Part shown: positions 1 through 4,451 of the stretch, piece after piece | How the letters are laid out: the number at the start of each line of letters is the position of its first letter | Position numbering within the stretch: position 1 is the first letter of the stretch | Source of the DNA: Methylovulum sp. | Lineage (GTDB): Bacteria; Pseudomonadota; Gammaproteobacteria; Methylococcales; Methylomonadaceae | DNA length: 6,151 bases | Reading direction: 5' to 3' | NCBI GenBank assembly: GCA_028713595.1 | Contig: JAQTNZ010000171.1 | Span: 1-6,151, forward strand | The notes under the pieces: generated by a model | Database searches by the model: none | What the model saw: the letters and a program-made list of their open reading frames with translations, nothing else | Told to the model about the DNA's origin: nothing | Program-made: the position numbers and the translations under genes

Positions 1-26
1 CCGACCGGCCCACTCAGGAACTGTTT

Positions 27-215
27 TTAGAACCTATAAATCAAATACCCAAGCAATAAGCCGAAAAGAAAAAGTAACACTTGGCCAGACCCGCCTTTCA
101 ACAAAAACAGCAAATCTGGCGGACCGACCCGATCCGGCCGCACAGGAATTTTATTAGAGGATTGTTCACGAGCACGTGAGCGCTCATGCATATAGTCCCG
201 ATCTTGAACGCCCAT
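27..215 (-). CDS. small single-pass membrane protein, function unknown
   Basis: A 62-aa product. The N-terminal 40 residues are polar and rich in Arg/Asp/Pro. Residues about 45-60 (GQVLLFLFGLLLGYLIY) form one strongly hydrophobic helix ending in a short RF tail, so it should be a tail-anchored inner-membrane protein. I recognise no family. The ATG at 215 has only a weak Shine-Dalgarno (GTGAG about 8 nt upstream); an in-frame ATG at codon 9 is an alternative but has no better site. It faces away from the control region at 216-489. If the genome is circular it is the first gene of the leftward operon, just upstream of rep: its stop lies 26 nt from the window edge and the rep frame reopens about 11 nt later across the junction. 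A role in replication at the membrane or in virion assembly is only inference. Being a real gene rests on the clear helix and the position. Confidence 0.5.
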   Translation of the reverse strand: MGVQDRDYMHERSRAREQSSNKIPVRPDRVGPPDLLFLLKGGSGQVLLFLFGLLLGYLIYRF

Positions 216-241
216 TGGATTAGCTCACAAACGAAAAAGTA

Positions 242-250
242 ATTATGACA
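242..250 (-). promoter_or_regulatory. possible leftward extended -10 promoter element
   Basis: On the minus strand the sequence reads TG-T-CATAAT, an extended -10 element with one mismatch to TATAAT. It would start RNA near 235, about 20 nt before the ATG at 215. No good -35 hexamer lies 17 nt upstream. It is offered as the best visible candidate for the leftward operon promoter; the true one may instead lie among the palindromes at 406-474. Confidence 0.22.
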
Positions 251-405
251 CCAAAATTCCGGCTCTGGCGAGCCTTACTAATAGCCAGGTAAAACCTTTA
301 AAGGCGGTTCCGCAATAAAGGGGTATTTCGTCGAATCGGCAAGGTTTGGGCCTACCGGCCCGGAAAGGTCCGGAAACACAACGACGGACAACCGTATTTT
401 ATTTT

Positions 406-416
406 GTGACAATCAC
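406..416. promoter_or_regulatory. operator-like palindrome O1
   Basis: GTGACAATCAC, a GTGAC-N-GTCAC palindrome with one mismatch. It is the most upstream of three copies, 30 bp (about three helical turns) from the next. It lies just upstream of the -35 box of the rightward promoter, and could also act on leftward transcription. Confidence 0.6.
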
Positions 417-425
417 AAATAATGC

Positions 426-454
426 TTGACTTTGCGTGACCGTCACGTTATTAT
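426..454 (+). promoter_or_regulatory. sigma70-type promoter for the rightward regulator pair
   Basis: TTGACT (426-431), a 17-bp spacer and TATTAT (449-454) make a near-consensus sigma70 promoter. Transcription should start near 461-463, just before the third palindrome, and run into the gene at 490. The perfect palindrome O2 fills the spacer, so a bound repressor would block RNA polymerase directly. Confidence 0.75.
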
Positions 455-455
455 G
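432..455 (+). repeat. 24-nt near-direct repeat, copy 1
   Basis: TTGCGTGAC-C-GTCAC-GT-TATTATG matches the block at 1051-1074 at 21 of 24 positions. In this copy it comprises operator O2 plus the -10 box. Confidence 0.75.
436..446. promoter_or_regulatory. operator-like palindrome O2 in the promoter spacer
   Basis: GTGACCGTCAC, a perfect inverted repeat around one central base, located between the -35 and -10 boxes. It belongs to a 24-nt block repeated at 1051-1074. Confidence 0.7.
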
Positions 456-463
456 TACTTACC

Positions 464-474
464 GTGACAATCAC
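464..474. promoter_or_regulatory. operator-like palindrome O3 at the start of the transcript
   Basis: GTGACAATCAC, identical to O1 and 28 bp from O2. It sits at or just after the predicted transcription start and only 4 nt before the AAGGAG ribosome binding site, a position suited to autorepression. Confidence 0.65.
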
Positions 475-489
475 ACAAAAGGAGCAGAA

Positions 490-780
490 ATGATGAACAA
501 CGCCGACCAACTCCGCACCGTCCGCGATTCCGTAATGGAATCTATGGCCATGCTTCGCGCAGGATTCAAAAACGCCGCAAGCGGACACGCCGCAGAAGCT
601 CGCGGAAAAATAACCCTTGCGCTATCGCTCGGCATTATCTCCACAAAAACCGCTACCGCAGGCGATACATGGATACACGCCGTGACCGTTTTAAAACTCG
701 CCGGACATGAAGACCACCGCGAAACGGCGGAAAAATCAGCATGGACGAATTTTGATGAGCTGATAAGGGGCGAAAAGTGA
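490..780 (+). CDS. small soluble protein, probable phage regulatory-module gene
   Basis: A 96-aa product that I do not recognise. The open frame begins upstream at 436, but that ATG overlaps the promoter and O2. The ATG at 490 follows an excellent AAGGAG 5 nt away, so it is chosen (the next codon is also ATG). The protein has no membrane segment or signal peptide and is predicted mostly helical: residues about 4-30, then an Ala-rich stretch (AASGHAAEARGKITLALSLG) and a C-terminal part rich in charged residues. A helix-turn-helix is not obvious. It is the first gene behind a promoter loaded with palindromes and overlaps the next gene by 4 nt (GTGA). By position it resembles the repressor/antirepressor slot of lysogenic filamentous phages, as with RstR of CTXphi, but no sequence similarity to those is visible. 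A DNA-binding role is inference. Confidence 0.8.
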   Translation: MMNNADQLRTVRDSVMESMAMLRAGFKNAASGHAAEARGKITLALSLGIISTKTATAGDTWIHAVTVLKLAGHEDHRETAEKSAWTNFDELIRGEK

Positions 781-1058
781 AACAGCCAGACGACAACCGC
801 ACCCTAACGCTAATTCCTGAACCGAAAAAACGCGGCAGACCTGCCACCGGCAACGCACGGACAGCAGCACAAAGAAAAGCAGACCAGCGGGCGCGAGACA
901 TGACAGCAGCAATCGAAGAACAGGACTTGTCTGGCGTTTCCAATTCCGGATTACTCGAAATGCTAGCAATGGGCGAAAGACAGGGAATGAAACAGACCGG
1001 CGATTTTGCTCATCTAATCTGGCGTGAAATCGGAAAACGACGCGGCTTTATTGCGTGA
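777..1058 (+). CDS. small basic protein with AT-hook-like motif, putative DNA-binding regulator
   Basis: A 93-aa product starting at GTG 777, which overlaps the stop of the preceding gene (GTGA) and follows an AAGGGG site about 7 nt upstream; coupled translation is likely. Residues 17-25 (KKRGRPATG) contain the Arg-Gly-Arg-Pro core of an AT-hook. They are followed by a long basic helix (residues 28-41, many Arg/Lys/Gln) and an acidic-to-basic helical C-terminal half ending GKRRGFIA. Short phage proteins with a K-R-G-R-P-x-T-G start and a following basic helix are common and generally thought to bind DNA; that is family-level recollection, not a database hit. Its 3' end overlaps the convergent zot by 11 nt, and palindrome O4 begins within its last codons. 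It is the better candidate of the pair for binding the GTGAC-N-RTCAC sites, though AT-hooks prefer AT-rich minor grooves, so a different partner is possible. Confidence 0.8.
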   Translation: MKQPDDNRTLTLIPEPKKRGRPATGNARTAAQRKADQRARDMTAAIEEQDLSGVSNSGLLEMLAMGERQGMKQTGDFAHLIWREIGKRRGFIA

Positions 1059-1866
1059 CTGTCACACTATTATGCGAGTAAACCGGAAGCCACCCTACCC
1101 TCTCGAAAATCTTCACAAGCACATACATTGGCACCCGCCACAGAAGCGAGAGAATAAACCGCCAGCCCAAGGGCGGCGGAAGATACCGACCTTCCAGATG
1201 CCACCGCGAAAGCTGGCTATGCGGACCATGCGGGTAATCATCCGCAATCACCTGCTTAGTGTTGTAACACTGGTAAAGGTCTTTAGAACGGAAAACCCAG
1301 CGATCCGCTTTAATCTTATTCTTGTACATCACCGAACCTATATGCATTTTCGGAAGCTTGAACGGCTTACCATTCTTTTTGAAGGTCCGACCCCATGAGC
1401 CAATTATCGGAATATTAATCTTCGACAAATCGGACATAGGAACAACGTAATCCATGAGCAGGCTGACCAGCTGGGAGTCGATTGCCGTATGCGACTGACA
1501 AAGAAAAATAATATCCCAACCGTATTTACGAGCATGAACAAACCAGTCGCGCATTTCCTTGCGGCCTTTTTCCTGCCAGCTTTGCGAATTCAACCAGGTG
1601 GCCATTTCATCAAGAATCAACAGACCATTATTATCCTCATCATAGCTTTCGTTCGCATTACCCAGCGCATAGAGATCATCCGCTGAAGGTCGATCCGGAA
1701 GCCTGATATACGTAGTTTTCGATTGAGGCGAACTACCCAATTTATCAAGAAAAATATCCAGATTGCCAGCAATCTTACAGCCATTAGTTGCGTACTGTTT
1801 CAGCATGCCGACAGAAGCAAGCGTCTTGCCAGAACCCAGCCCACCCTCTACAAACCAGACTGTCAT
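1048..1866 (-). CDS. zot: Zot / pI-like filamentous phage assembly ATPase
   Basis: This 272-aa protein belongs to the Zonula occludens toxin (Zot)/pI family, the inner-membrane ATPase that extrudes filamentous phage. It opens with a P-loop: Walker A GGLGSGKT at residues 8-15, immediately after a hydrophobic strand. Walker B is LLILDE at 82-87, with the acidic pair D86/E87, followed by the family-typical region WFVHARKYGWDIIFLCQ at 108-124. A hydrophobic segment at about 234-253 is the likely membrane anchor. Only about 20 residues follow, so the large C-terminal periplasmic domain of CTXphi Zot is absent and toxin activity should not be inferred. ATG 1866 overlaps the pVI stop as TAATG with a weak RBS, implying coupling. 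It is the last leftward gene and its 3' end runs 11 nt into the convergent gene at 1058. No secretin follows, unlike gene IV after gene I in M13. Confidence 0.93.
   Translation of the reverse strand: MTVWFVEGGLGSGKTLASVGMLKQYATNGCKIAGNLDIFLDKLGSSPQSKTTYIRLPDRPSADDLYALGNANESYDEDNNGLLILDEMATWLNSQSWQEKGRKEMRDWFVHARKYGWDIIFLCQSHTAIDSQLVSLLMDYVVPMSDLSKINIPIIGSWGRTFKKNGKPFKLPKMHIGSVMYKNKIKADRWVFRSKDLYQCYNTKQVIADDYPHGPHSQLSRWHLEGRYLPPPLGWRFILSLLWRVPMYVLVKIFERVGWLPVYSHNSVTVTQ
1051..1074 (+). repeat. 24-nt near-direct repeat, copy 2
   Basis: TTGCGTGAC-T-GTCAC-AC-TATTATG, 21 of 24 positions identical to 432-455. It spans the convergent 3' ends of the regulator gene and zot. It keeps the palindrome and TATTAT, but the -35 position (GCTTTA) is poor, so promoter activity is doubtful. 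Confidence 0.75.
1055..1065. promoter_or_regulatory. operator-like palindrome O4 inside the 3' end of zot
   Basis: GTGACTGTCAC, a perfect palindrome, about 590-650 bp from the promoter cluster. On the minus strand it encodes the Val-Thr-Val-Thr near the Zot C-terminus. It could bind the same regulator as O1-O3 and allow looping across the two-gene module. Confidence 0.55.
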
Positions 1867-2192
1867 TAGTTGGAATTCCCGATCATCTTGACTTTGGCAA
1901 TCGCCAAGTCATAAGCAGCCCGACATGTCTTTGCGGAAAGAATAAGCGACAACACGCCAGAATAATTCGATGGAACGAACATTCCGAAAAACGCAGTAAG
2001 CCACGCCGGCACAGCAATCACAGACACAATGCTGGCAATAATCAAATTGATGCAAACGAGGAAAGCCACCGTGACCGCCAAGAACGCCGTGACCACCGCC
2101 GCCACCACAATCGCCTTGCGCCCAAGACTTGCCGCCGCATATCCAACAATCGAGCCGAAAAACGAGCCAATCAACAGTAAAAGTTTAAGCAT
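1866..2192 (-). CDS. pVI-like minor coat protein
   Basis: A 108-aa, very hydrophobic protein with an N-terminal membrane helix (about 2-20) and two more at about 26-46 and 49-71, then a short amphipathic C-terminal region ending KVKMIGNSN. Size, hydrophobicity and location between the pIII-like gene and zot match gene VI of M13 and the DUF2523-type minor coat proteins of other inoviruses. Such proteins cap the filament together with pIII and take part in release from the membrane. The start overlaps the end of the pIII-like gene by 8 nt and has an AGGA site 7 nt upstream. The assignment rests on synteny plus composition; I see no diagnostic motif. Confidence 0.8.
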   Translation of the reverse strand: MLKLLLLIGSFFGSIVGYAAASLGRKAIVVAAVVTAFLAVTVAFLVCINLIIASIVSVIAVPAWLTAFFGMFVPSNYSGVLSLILSAKTCRAAYDLAIAKVKMIGNSN

Positions 2193-3522
2193 CTTGTTTC
2201 CTGAACATCAGTTCCACTGAACCCCATGCGCCAAACACCGCAAGCAACCAGCCTAATGCTTCATTAATCATTTGCACGTAGGGGCACAGATTCCAAGACA
2301 CCGTATAGCCATGCACCACATGACTAATCGGGGAACAGCTACCCGCCGGAAATGAAGGGAACCACGTCGACCAGTTCAACGCCTTAAATCCAGTGTAATC
2401 ATTACCAGCATTGGCAAGCTGACTGGTGATTTTTGCATTTTCAGTCGACGCCAAAGAGGTCGAATCCGCGTTCACTGGCGCGGTATAGGTATACCCGCTC
2501 GAATCCAACGAATCCTTAATTTTTTGTTGCGTCGATTCCCGATTGTAATCAGTTGGGAATTGCACCGCTGACGGATCAGACGTAGTCGTGGACGACGACA
2601 CTAAACTACCGCTTGAGTTATAAACATTCGTTACCGTACTTTGCGTAATGTTCGTAGTTGTCACATTACTCACCGGATCAACAACAGAAGGCGCCGCCGT
2701 AGTAGTAGTTTGCTTCGTCGTAGAACCAGTAGGATTGCCACCCGAATCCCGCTGAGTCGTCGTTTCAACCGGACCCGCATTAGTCACCGCAGACGTGCTA
2801 GGCGGATTTAATGGAACCTCAAAACCAGCAGCTTTATAACCATTTGCCATAGCCGCCAATTGCGCCGATGCCGCCGCCAACTTCGTCACCGCACTAGTCC
2901 AATCCGCATCCGAAGGCGGAAAATAATTAGTAGTATCCCCACCACCGGGAACATTTATTGAATTAACACCATAATGACCCGTACAATTCGGACCACTATA
3001 ACTACTCGTTTTACAATCCGCATTAACGTGCGTATCGTCTACTTCAACAATAGTCCAAGCCGACCCGCAACCCGCCTGCGCCTGACACCAACTATTCACA
3101 GTCGCAACCTTAGCAGGCGCAAGCGTTACCACCGTTTTCGCCAAATTACCATCCGGCCCCTGACAAATCGATGTAACCGAACAAACAATCGGAACCAGCG
3201 TTAAAGTAAGACCAACCGGACCCATCGACTTAGCAACACCAATAACCCCCGCTGCTAGCCTTGGCGCATTCGCTACCACAGTCGCCGGTAAACTCAGACT
3301 AACAGCACGAGCGGCACTGGTTTCCGCTACCGCAACCGACCCATTCAAACCCATCTGAGCAGACGAACCCACTGTCTGAAACACCCCGACAGCGGCCCTA
3401 TCTAGATGATATTGCAAATCCGACCCTAAATAGACATTCGGATAATTAATAGTAAAAGGCGCAGCAAATACCGGCAACGACAACACCAACAACGTCACAC
3501 CGGCTACAACACGCCTAATCAT
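2185..3522 (-). CDS. pIII-like adsorption (attachment) protein
   Basis: A 445-aa secreted, membrane-anchored protein. Residues 1-20 are a clear signal peptide (Arg-Arg, hydrophobic core, cleavage after VFA). The N-terminal domain to about residue 230 has six cysteines (114, 120, 146, 152, 170, 180), presumably disulfide-bonded. Residues about 240-320 are a Thr/Ser/Asn-rich low-complexity linker. The C-terminal domain has Cys396 and Cys413 around a short beta-like segment, then a membrane helix at about 419-438 and a short RKQDA tail. This signal - receptor domain - flexible linker - Cys pair - TM plan is that of inovirus attachment proteins, in which the N-terminal part binds the host pilus or coreceptor and the C-terminal part anchors to the virion tip. 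The start overlaps the upstream stop (ATGA) without its own good RBS. The linker recalls TspB-like proteins of neisserial phages, but I cannot confirm homology. Confidence 0.85.
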   Translation of the reverse strand: MIRRVVAGVTLLVLSLPVFAAPFTINYPNVYLGSDLQYHLDRAAVGVFQTVGSSAQMGLNGSVAVAETSAARAVSLSLPATVVANAPRLAAGVIGVAKSMGPVGLTLTLVPIVCSVTSICQGPDGNLAKTVVTLAPAKVATVNSWCQAQAGCGSAWTIVEVDDTHVNADCKTSSYSGPNCTGHYGVNSINVPGGGDTTNYFPPSDADWTSAVTKLAAASAQLAAMANGYKAAGFEVPLNPPSTSAVTNAGPVETTTQRDSGGNPTGSTTKQTTTTAAPSVVDPVSNVTTTNITQSTVTNVYNSSGSLVSSSTTTSDPSAVQFPTDYNRESTQQKIKDSLDSSGYTYTAPVNADSTSLASTENAKITSQLANAGNDYTGFKALNWSTWFPSFPAGSCSPISHVVHGYTVSWNLCPYVQMINEALGWLLAVFGAWGSVELMFRKQDA

Positions 3523-3743
3523 TGGAAACGCTCAAAATACGGTTTTTCACGATCAGGCACCGTACCCGGACATGGCGGCGGACAATCCGGCGCTTTACCA
3601 ACCCCGCAAAGACCCTGATGCCACATGGCATCGATGAACGGCTGAGGCAAACACTGCGGCAAACAGTGGCAATCATCCGCAGATGCCCCCACACTCACCC
3701 CAAACAATACCAACAACCACAACAACCGCTTTGAAGGCTTCAT
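3519..3743 (-). CDS. small secreted Cys/Pro-rich protein
   Basis: A 74-aa product with a convincing signal peptide (MKPSKRLLWLLVLFGVSVG, cleavage after ASA at about 22). The mature part is about 52 residues with six cysteines (25, 27, 31, 46, 54, 58) and many prolines, including DCPPPCPG. It should be a compact disulfide-bonded periplasmic or virion protein. The ATG at 3743 has a GGAG site 8 nt upstream, and its stop overlaps the pIII-like start (ATGA), so both are translated as a unit. Inoviruses often carry a small gene in this slot between pVIII and pIII, but I recognise no family. A plausible role is as a partner or chaperone of the cysteine-rich N-terminal domain of the adhesin, or a virion tip component. 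That is inference from position and cysteine content. Confidence 0.8.
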   Translation of the reverse strand: MKPSKRLLWLLVLFGVSVGASADDCHCLPQCLPQPFIDAMWHQGLCGVGKAPDCPPPCPGTVPDREKPYFERFQ

Positions 3744-3801
3744 TATTCACTCCGCTAGAAGAAAAACACGCCACACCATTACATGCTTTTTTGCTAACAG
3801 T

Positions 3802-3833
3802 CCGGAGAGCCGTGCCGCGAACACGACCCCCGG
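3802..3833 (-). terminator. strong hairpin after the major coat gene, probable terminator or attenuator
   Basis: On the minus strand, CCGGGG-GT-CGTG, loop TTCGCGG, CACG-GC-(T)-CTCCGG folds into a stem of about 12 pairs with one bulge and two G-T wobbles. It starts 6 nt after the pVIII stop. No U-tract follows, so complete intrinsic termination is unlikely. M13 has its central terminator at exactly this place, between VIII and III, which keeps coat mRNA abundant and pIII scarce. The hairpin may also shield the coat mRNA 3' end. Confidence 0.5.
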
Positions 3834-3839
3834 AAAGTT

Positions 3840-4061
3840 TTAAACCTTGTTGGTAAAACGCTTGAACAGCTTGACGATCACCACCAACCCGACAAACGTA
3901 GCAATGACCGGGAACAACAGATCAAACAGCGCCTGCCCATCAGTTTGAATACCGGTCACCGTACCCGCCACCGCAGCAGGCAACGCCGCCATTGCATCCG
4001 CCGACAACATCCCCAACATAAGCAACATGGAGAACAACCACATCTTTATCGAGTTAAACAT
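3840..4061 (-). CDS. major coat protein precursor (pVIII-like)
   Basis: A 73-aa precursor. Residues 1-25 are a signal peptide with a long hydrophobic core and cleavage after DAMA; the mature protein of about 48 residues begins ALPAAVAG. It has an amphipathic N-terminal part, one membrane helix (about 45-64, LFDLLFPVIATFVGLVVIVK) and a basic C-terminus (KLFKRFTNKV) that would face the DNA inside the filament. Size and plan are those of pVIII (M13 mature coat: 50 aa). The mature N-terminus has few acidic residues, only two Asp before the helix core, unlike the acidic surface of M13 pVIII. A strong RBS (GGGAG, 8 nt) precedes the ATG, fitting high expression, and a stable hairpin follows the stop. 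It lies downstream of pIX-like and upstream of pIII-like genes, as in M13. Confidence 0.9.
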   Translation of the reverse strand: MFNSIKMWLFSMLLMLGMLSADAMAALPAAVAGTVTGIQTDGQALFDLLFPVIATFVGLVVIVKLFKRFTNKV

Positions 4062-4123
4062 TTCAACTACTCCCTTTCCTCAGTTACAAAGACTCACGCC
4101 GGAGGAAGGCGGCATGAATTCGA

Positions 4124-4234
4124 TTAGATATTTTCCGAAATACGGCGCAACGTATAAATCAAGAAGCCCATGCCATAGCCGAGACCCCATGCAGACAACA
4201 ACCAGCCGCCCAATTCAACCAGGTCAGCATTCAT
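4124..4234 (-). CDS. pIX-like minor coat protein (36 aa)
   Basis: Found by reading the apparent gap: ATG at 4234 to TAA at 4124 gives 36 residues, beginning MNADLVELGGW, with a hydrophobic helix WLLSAWGLGYGMGFLIY and a basic-then-polar tail TLRRISENI. Its start overlaps the preceding 31-aa gene as ATGA, and it has no strong RBS of its own, so coupling is expected. M13 pIX (32 aa) has the same plan: a Gly/Trp-containing hydrophobic helix, then aromatic-Thr-Arg and a polar end containing Glu. It occupies the same place between VII and VIII. pVII and pIX form the tip that emerges first from the cell. The match is by plan and synteny; sequences this short cannot prove homology. Confidence 0.75.
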   Translation of the reverse strand: MNADLVELGGWLLSAWGLGYGMGFLIYTLRRISENI

Positions 4235-4326
4235 CGCTTCAATCCCGCCGAAAATCCAAGCGCAAACAGCACCACCACCGCGACCACTATCAACAAATCG
4301 TTAAGCTGATAAACCTCTAAGCCCAT
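4231..4326 (-). CDS. pVII-like minor coat protein (31 aa)
   Basis: ATG at 4326 to TGA at 4231 gives 31 residues: MGLEVYQLNDLL, a Val-rich membrane helix, and the ending VVLFALGFSAGLKR. From memory, M13 pVII (33 aa) ends in VVLCFALGIIAGGQR, so the FALG-x-x-AG-x-(K/Q)R tail is shared. Together with size and synteny this makes it a good pVII candidate. A GAGGA site lies about 10 nt before the ATG. It overlaps the upstream 44-aa gene by 10 nt and the downstream pIX-like gene by 4 nt (ATGA). As in M13, VII and IX are adjacent, overlapping and just upstream of VIII. Its product would sit in the inner membrane until assembly starts at the packaging signal. Confidence 0.78.
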   Translation of the reverse strand: MGLEVYQLNDLLIVVAVVVLFALGFSAGLKR

Positions 4327-4451
4327 GACGGATAATTCCTCACACCAAAAAACGGCTGATTACAGATAGCCAACTCCGCATAAATTCGACGCCACACCGG
4401 GCTGGACTCACGCCGCATGTAATTCATCAACGCCAGGTGCCGACTTCTCAT
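4317..4451 (-). CDS. 44-aa small protein, function unknown
   Basis: ATG at 4451 overlaps the stop of the 67-aa gene (ATGA), and the frame runs to TAG at 4317, overlapping the pVII-like start by 10 nt. It therefore fills the gap exactly, which supports it as a real coupled gene. The product begins MRSRHLALMNYMRRESS and continues with Trp, Arg and aromatic residues to end NYPSWA. It is basic, soluble, has one Cys, and shows no membrane helix or signal peptide. I recognise no family. The tight overlaps on both sides are the main evidence. Alternatively it is a non-functional frame kept open by chance over 135 nt. Confidence 0.6.
   Translation of the reverse strand: MRSRHLALMNYMRRESSPVWRRIYAELAICNQPFFGVRNYPSWA

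Larger units (their letters stand above)
216..489. promoter_or_regulatory. gene-free control region between divergent transcription units
   Basis: This 274-nt stretch holds no convincing gene and separates the leftward gene at 215 from the rightward gene at 490. The right half (406-474) carries three 11-bp palindromes and a clear rightward promoter. The left half has several small fold-back elements: GGCT/AGCC at 261-274, the 10-bp palindrome CCTTTAAAGG at 295-304, GGGCC-TACC-GGCCC at 348-361 and an overlapping CCGG-based hairpin at 355-373. In filamentous phages the major intergenic region carries the replication origins, the packaging hairpin and the early promoters. This region is a good candidate for part of that, but no single element can be assigned. 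Confidence 0.7.

Noticed and set aside
276..283. TACTAATA resembling the TACTAACA loop of the C7/G9 hairpin
   Set aside because: Eight bases with one mismatch and no matching stem; too short to claim a second nick site.
436..489. Longer start (ATG 436) for the first rightward gene
   Set aside because: It lies inside operator O2 and before the predicted transcription start, so it would not be on the mRNA; ATG 490 has a near-perfect RBS.
653..969. Leftward frames of 96 and 77 aa opposite the regulator pair
   Set aside because: The + strand genes here have good ribosome binding sites, promoter and coupling; the minus frames have none.
1048..1866. Enterotoxin function for Zot
   Set aside because: The C-terminal periplasmic part that carries the toxin fragment in CTXphi Zot is missing; the protein is best read as the assembly ATPase only.
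1788..2180. Rightward open frame of 130 aa opposite pVI and zot
   Set aside because: It is rich in Arg/His/Asn, as expected from the complement of hydrophobic codons; a shadow of the membrane protein gene.
2700..2770. Short GTAGTA/GTCGTC-like repetitions in the pIII-like gene as a tandem repeat
   Set aside because: They are the complement of Thr/Ser-rich linker codons and show no regular period or copy structure.
4095..4115. Small hairpin (GCCG/CGGC) before the coat gene as a terminator
   Set aside because: Only four base pairs with a long loop and no T-run; not distinguishable from chance.
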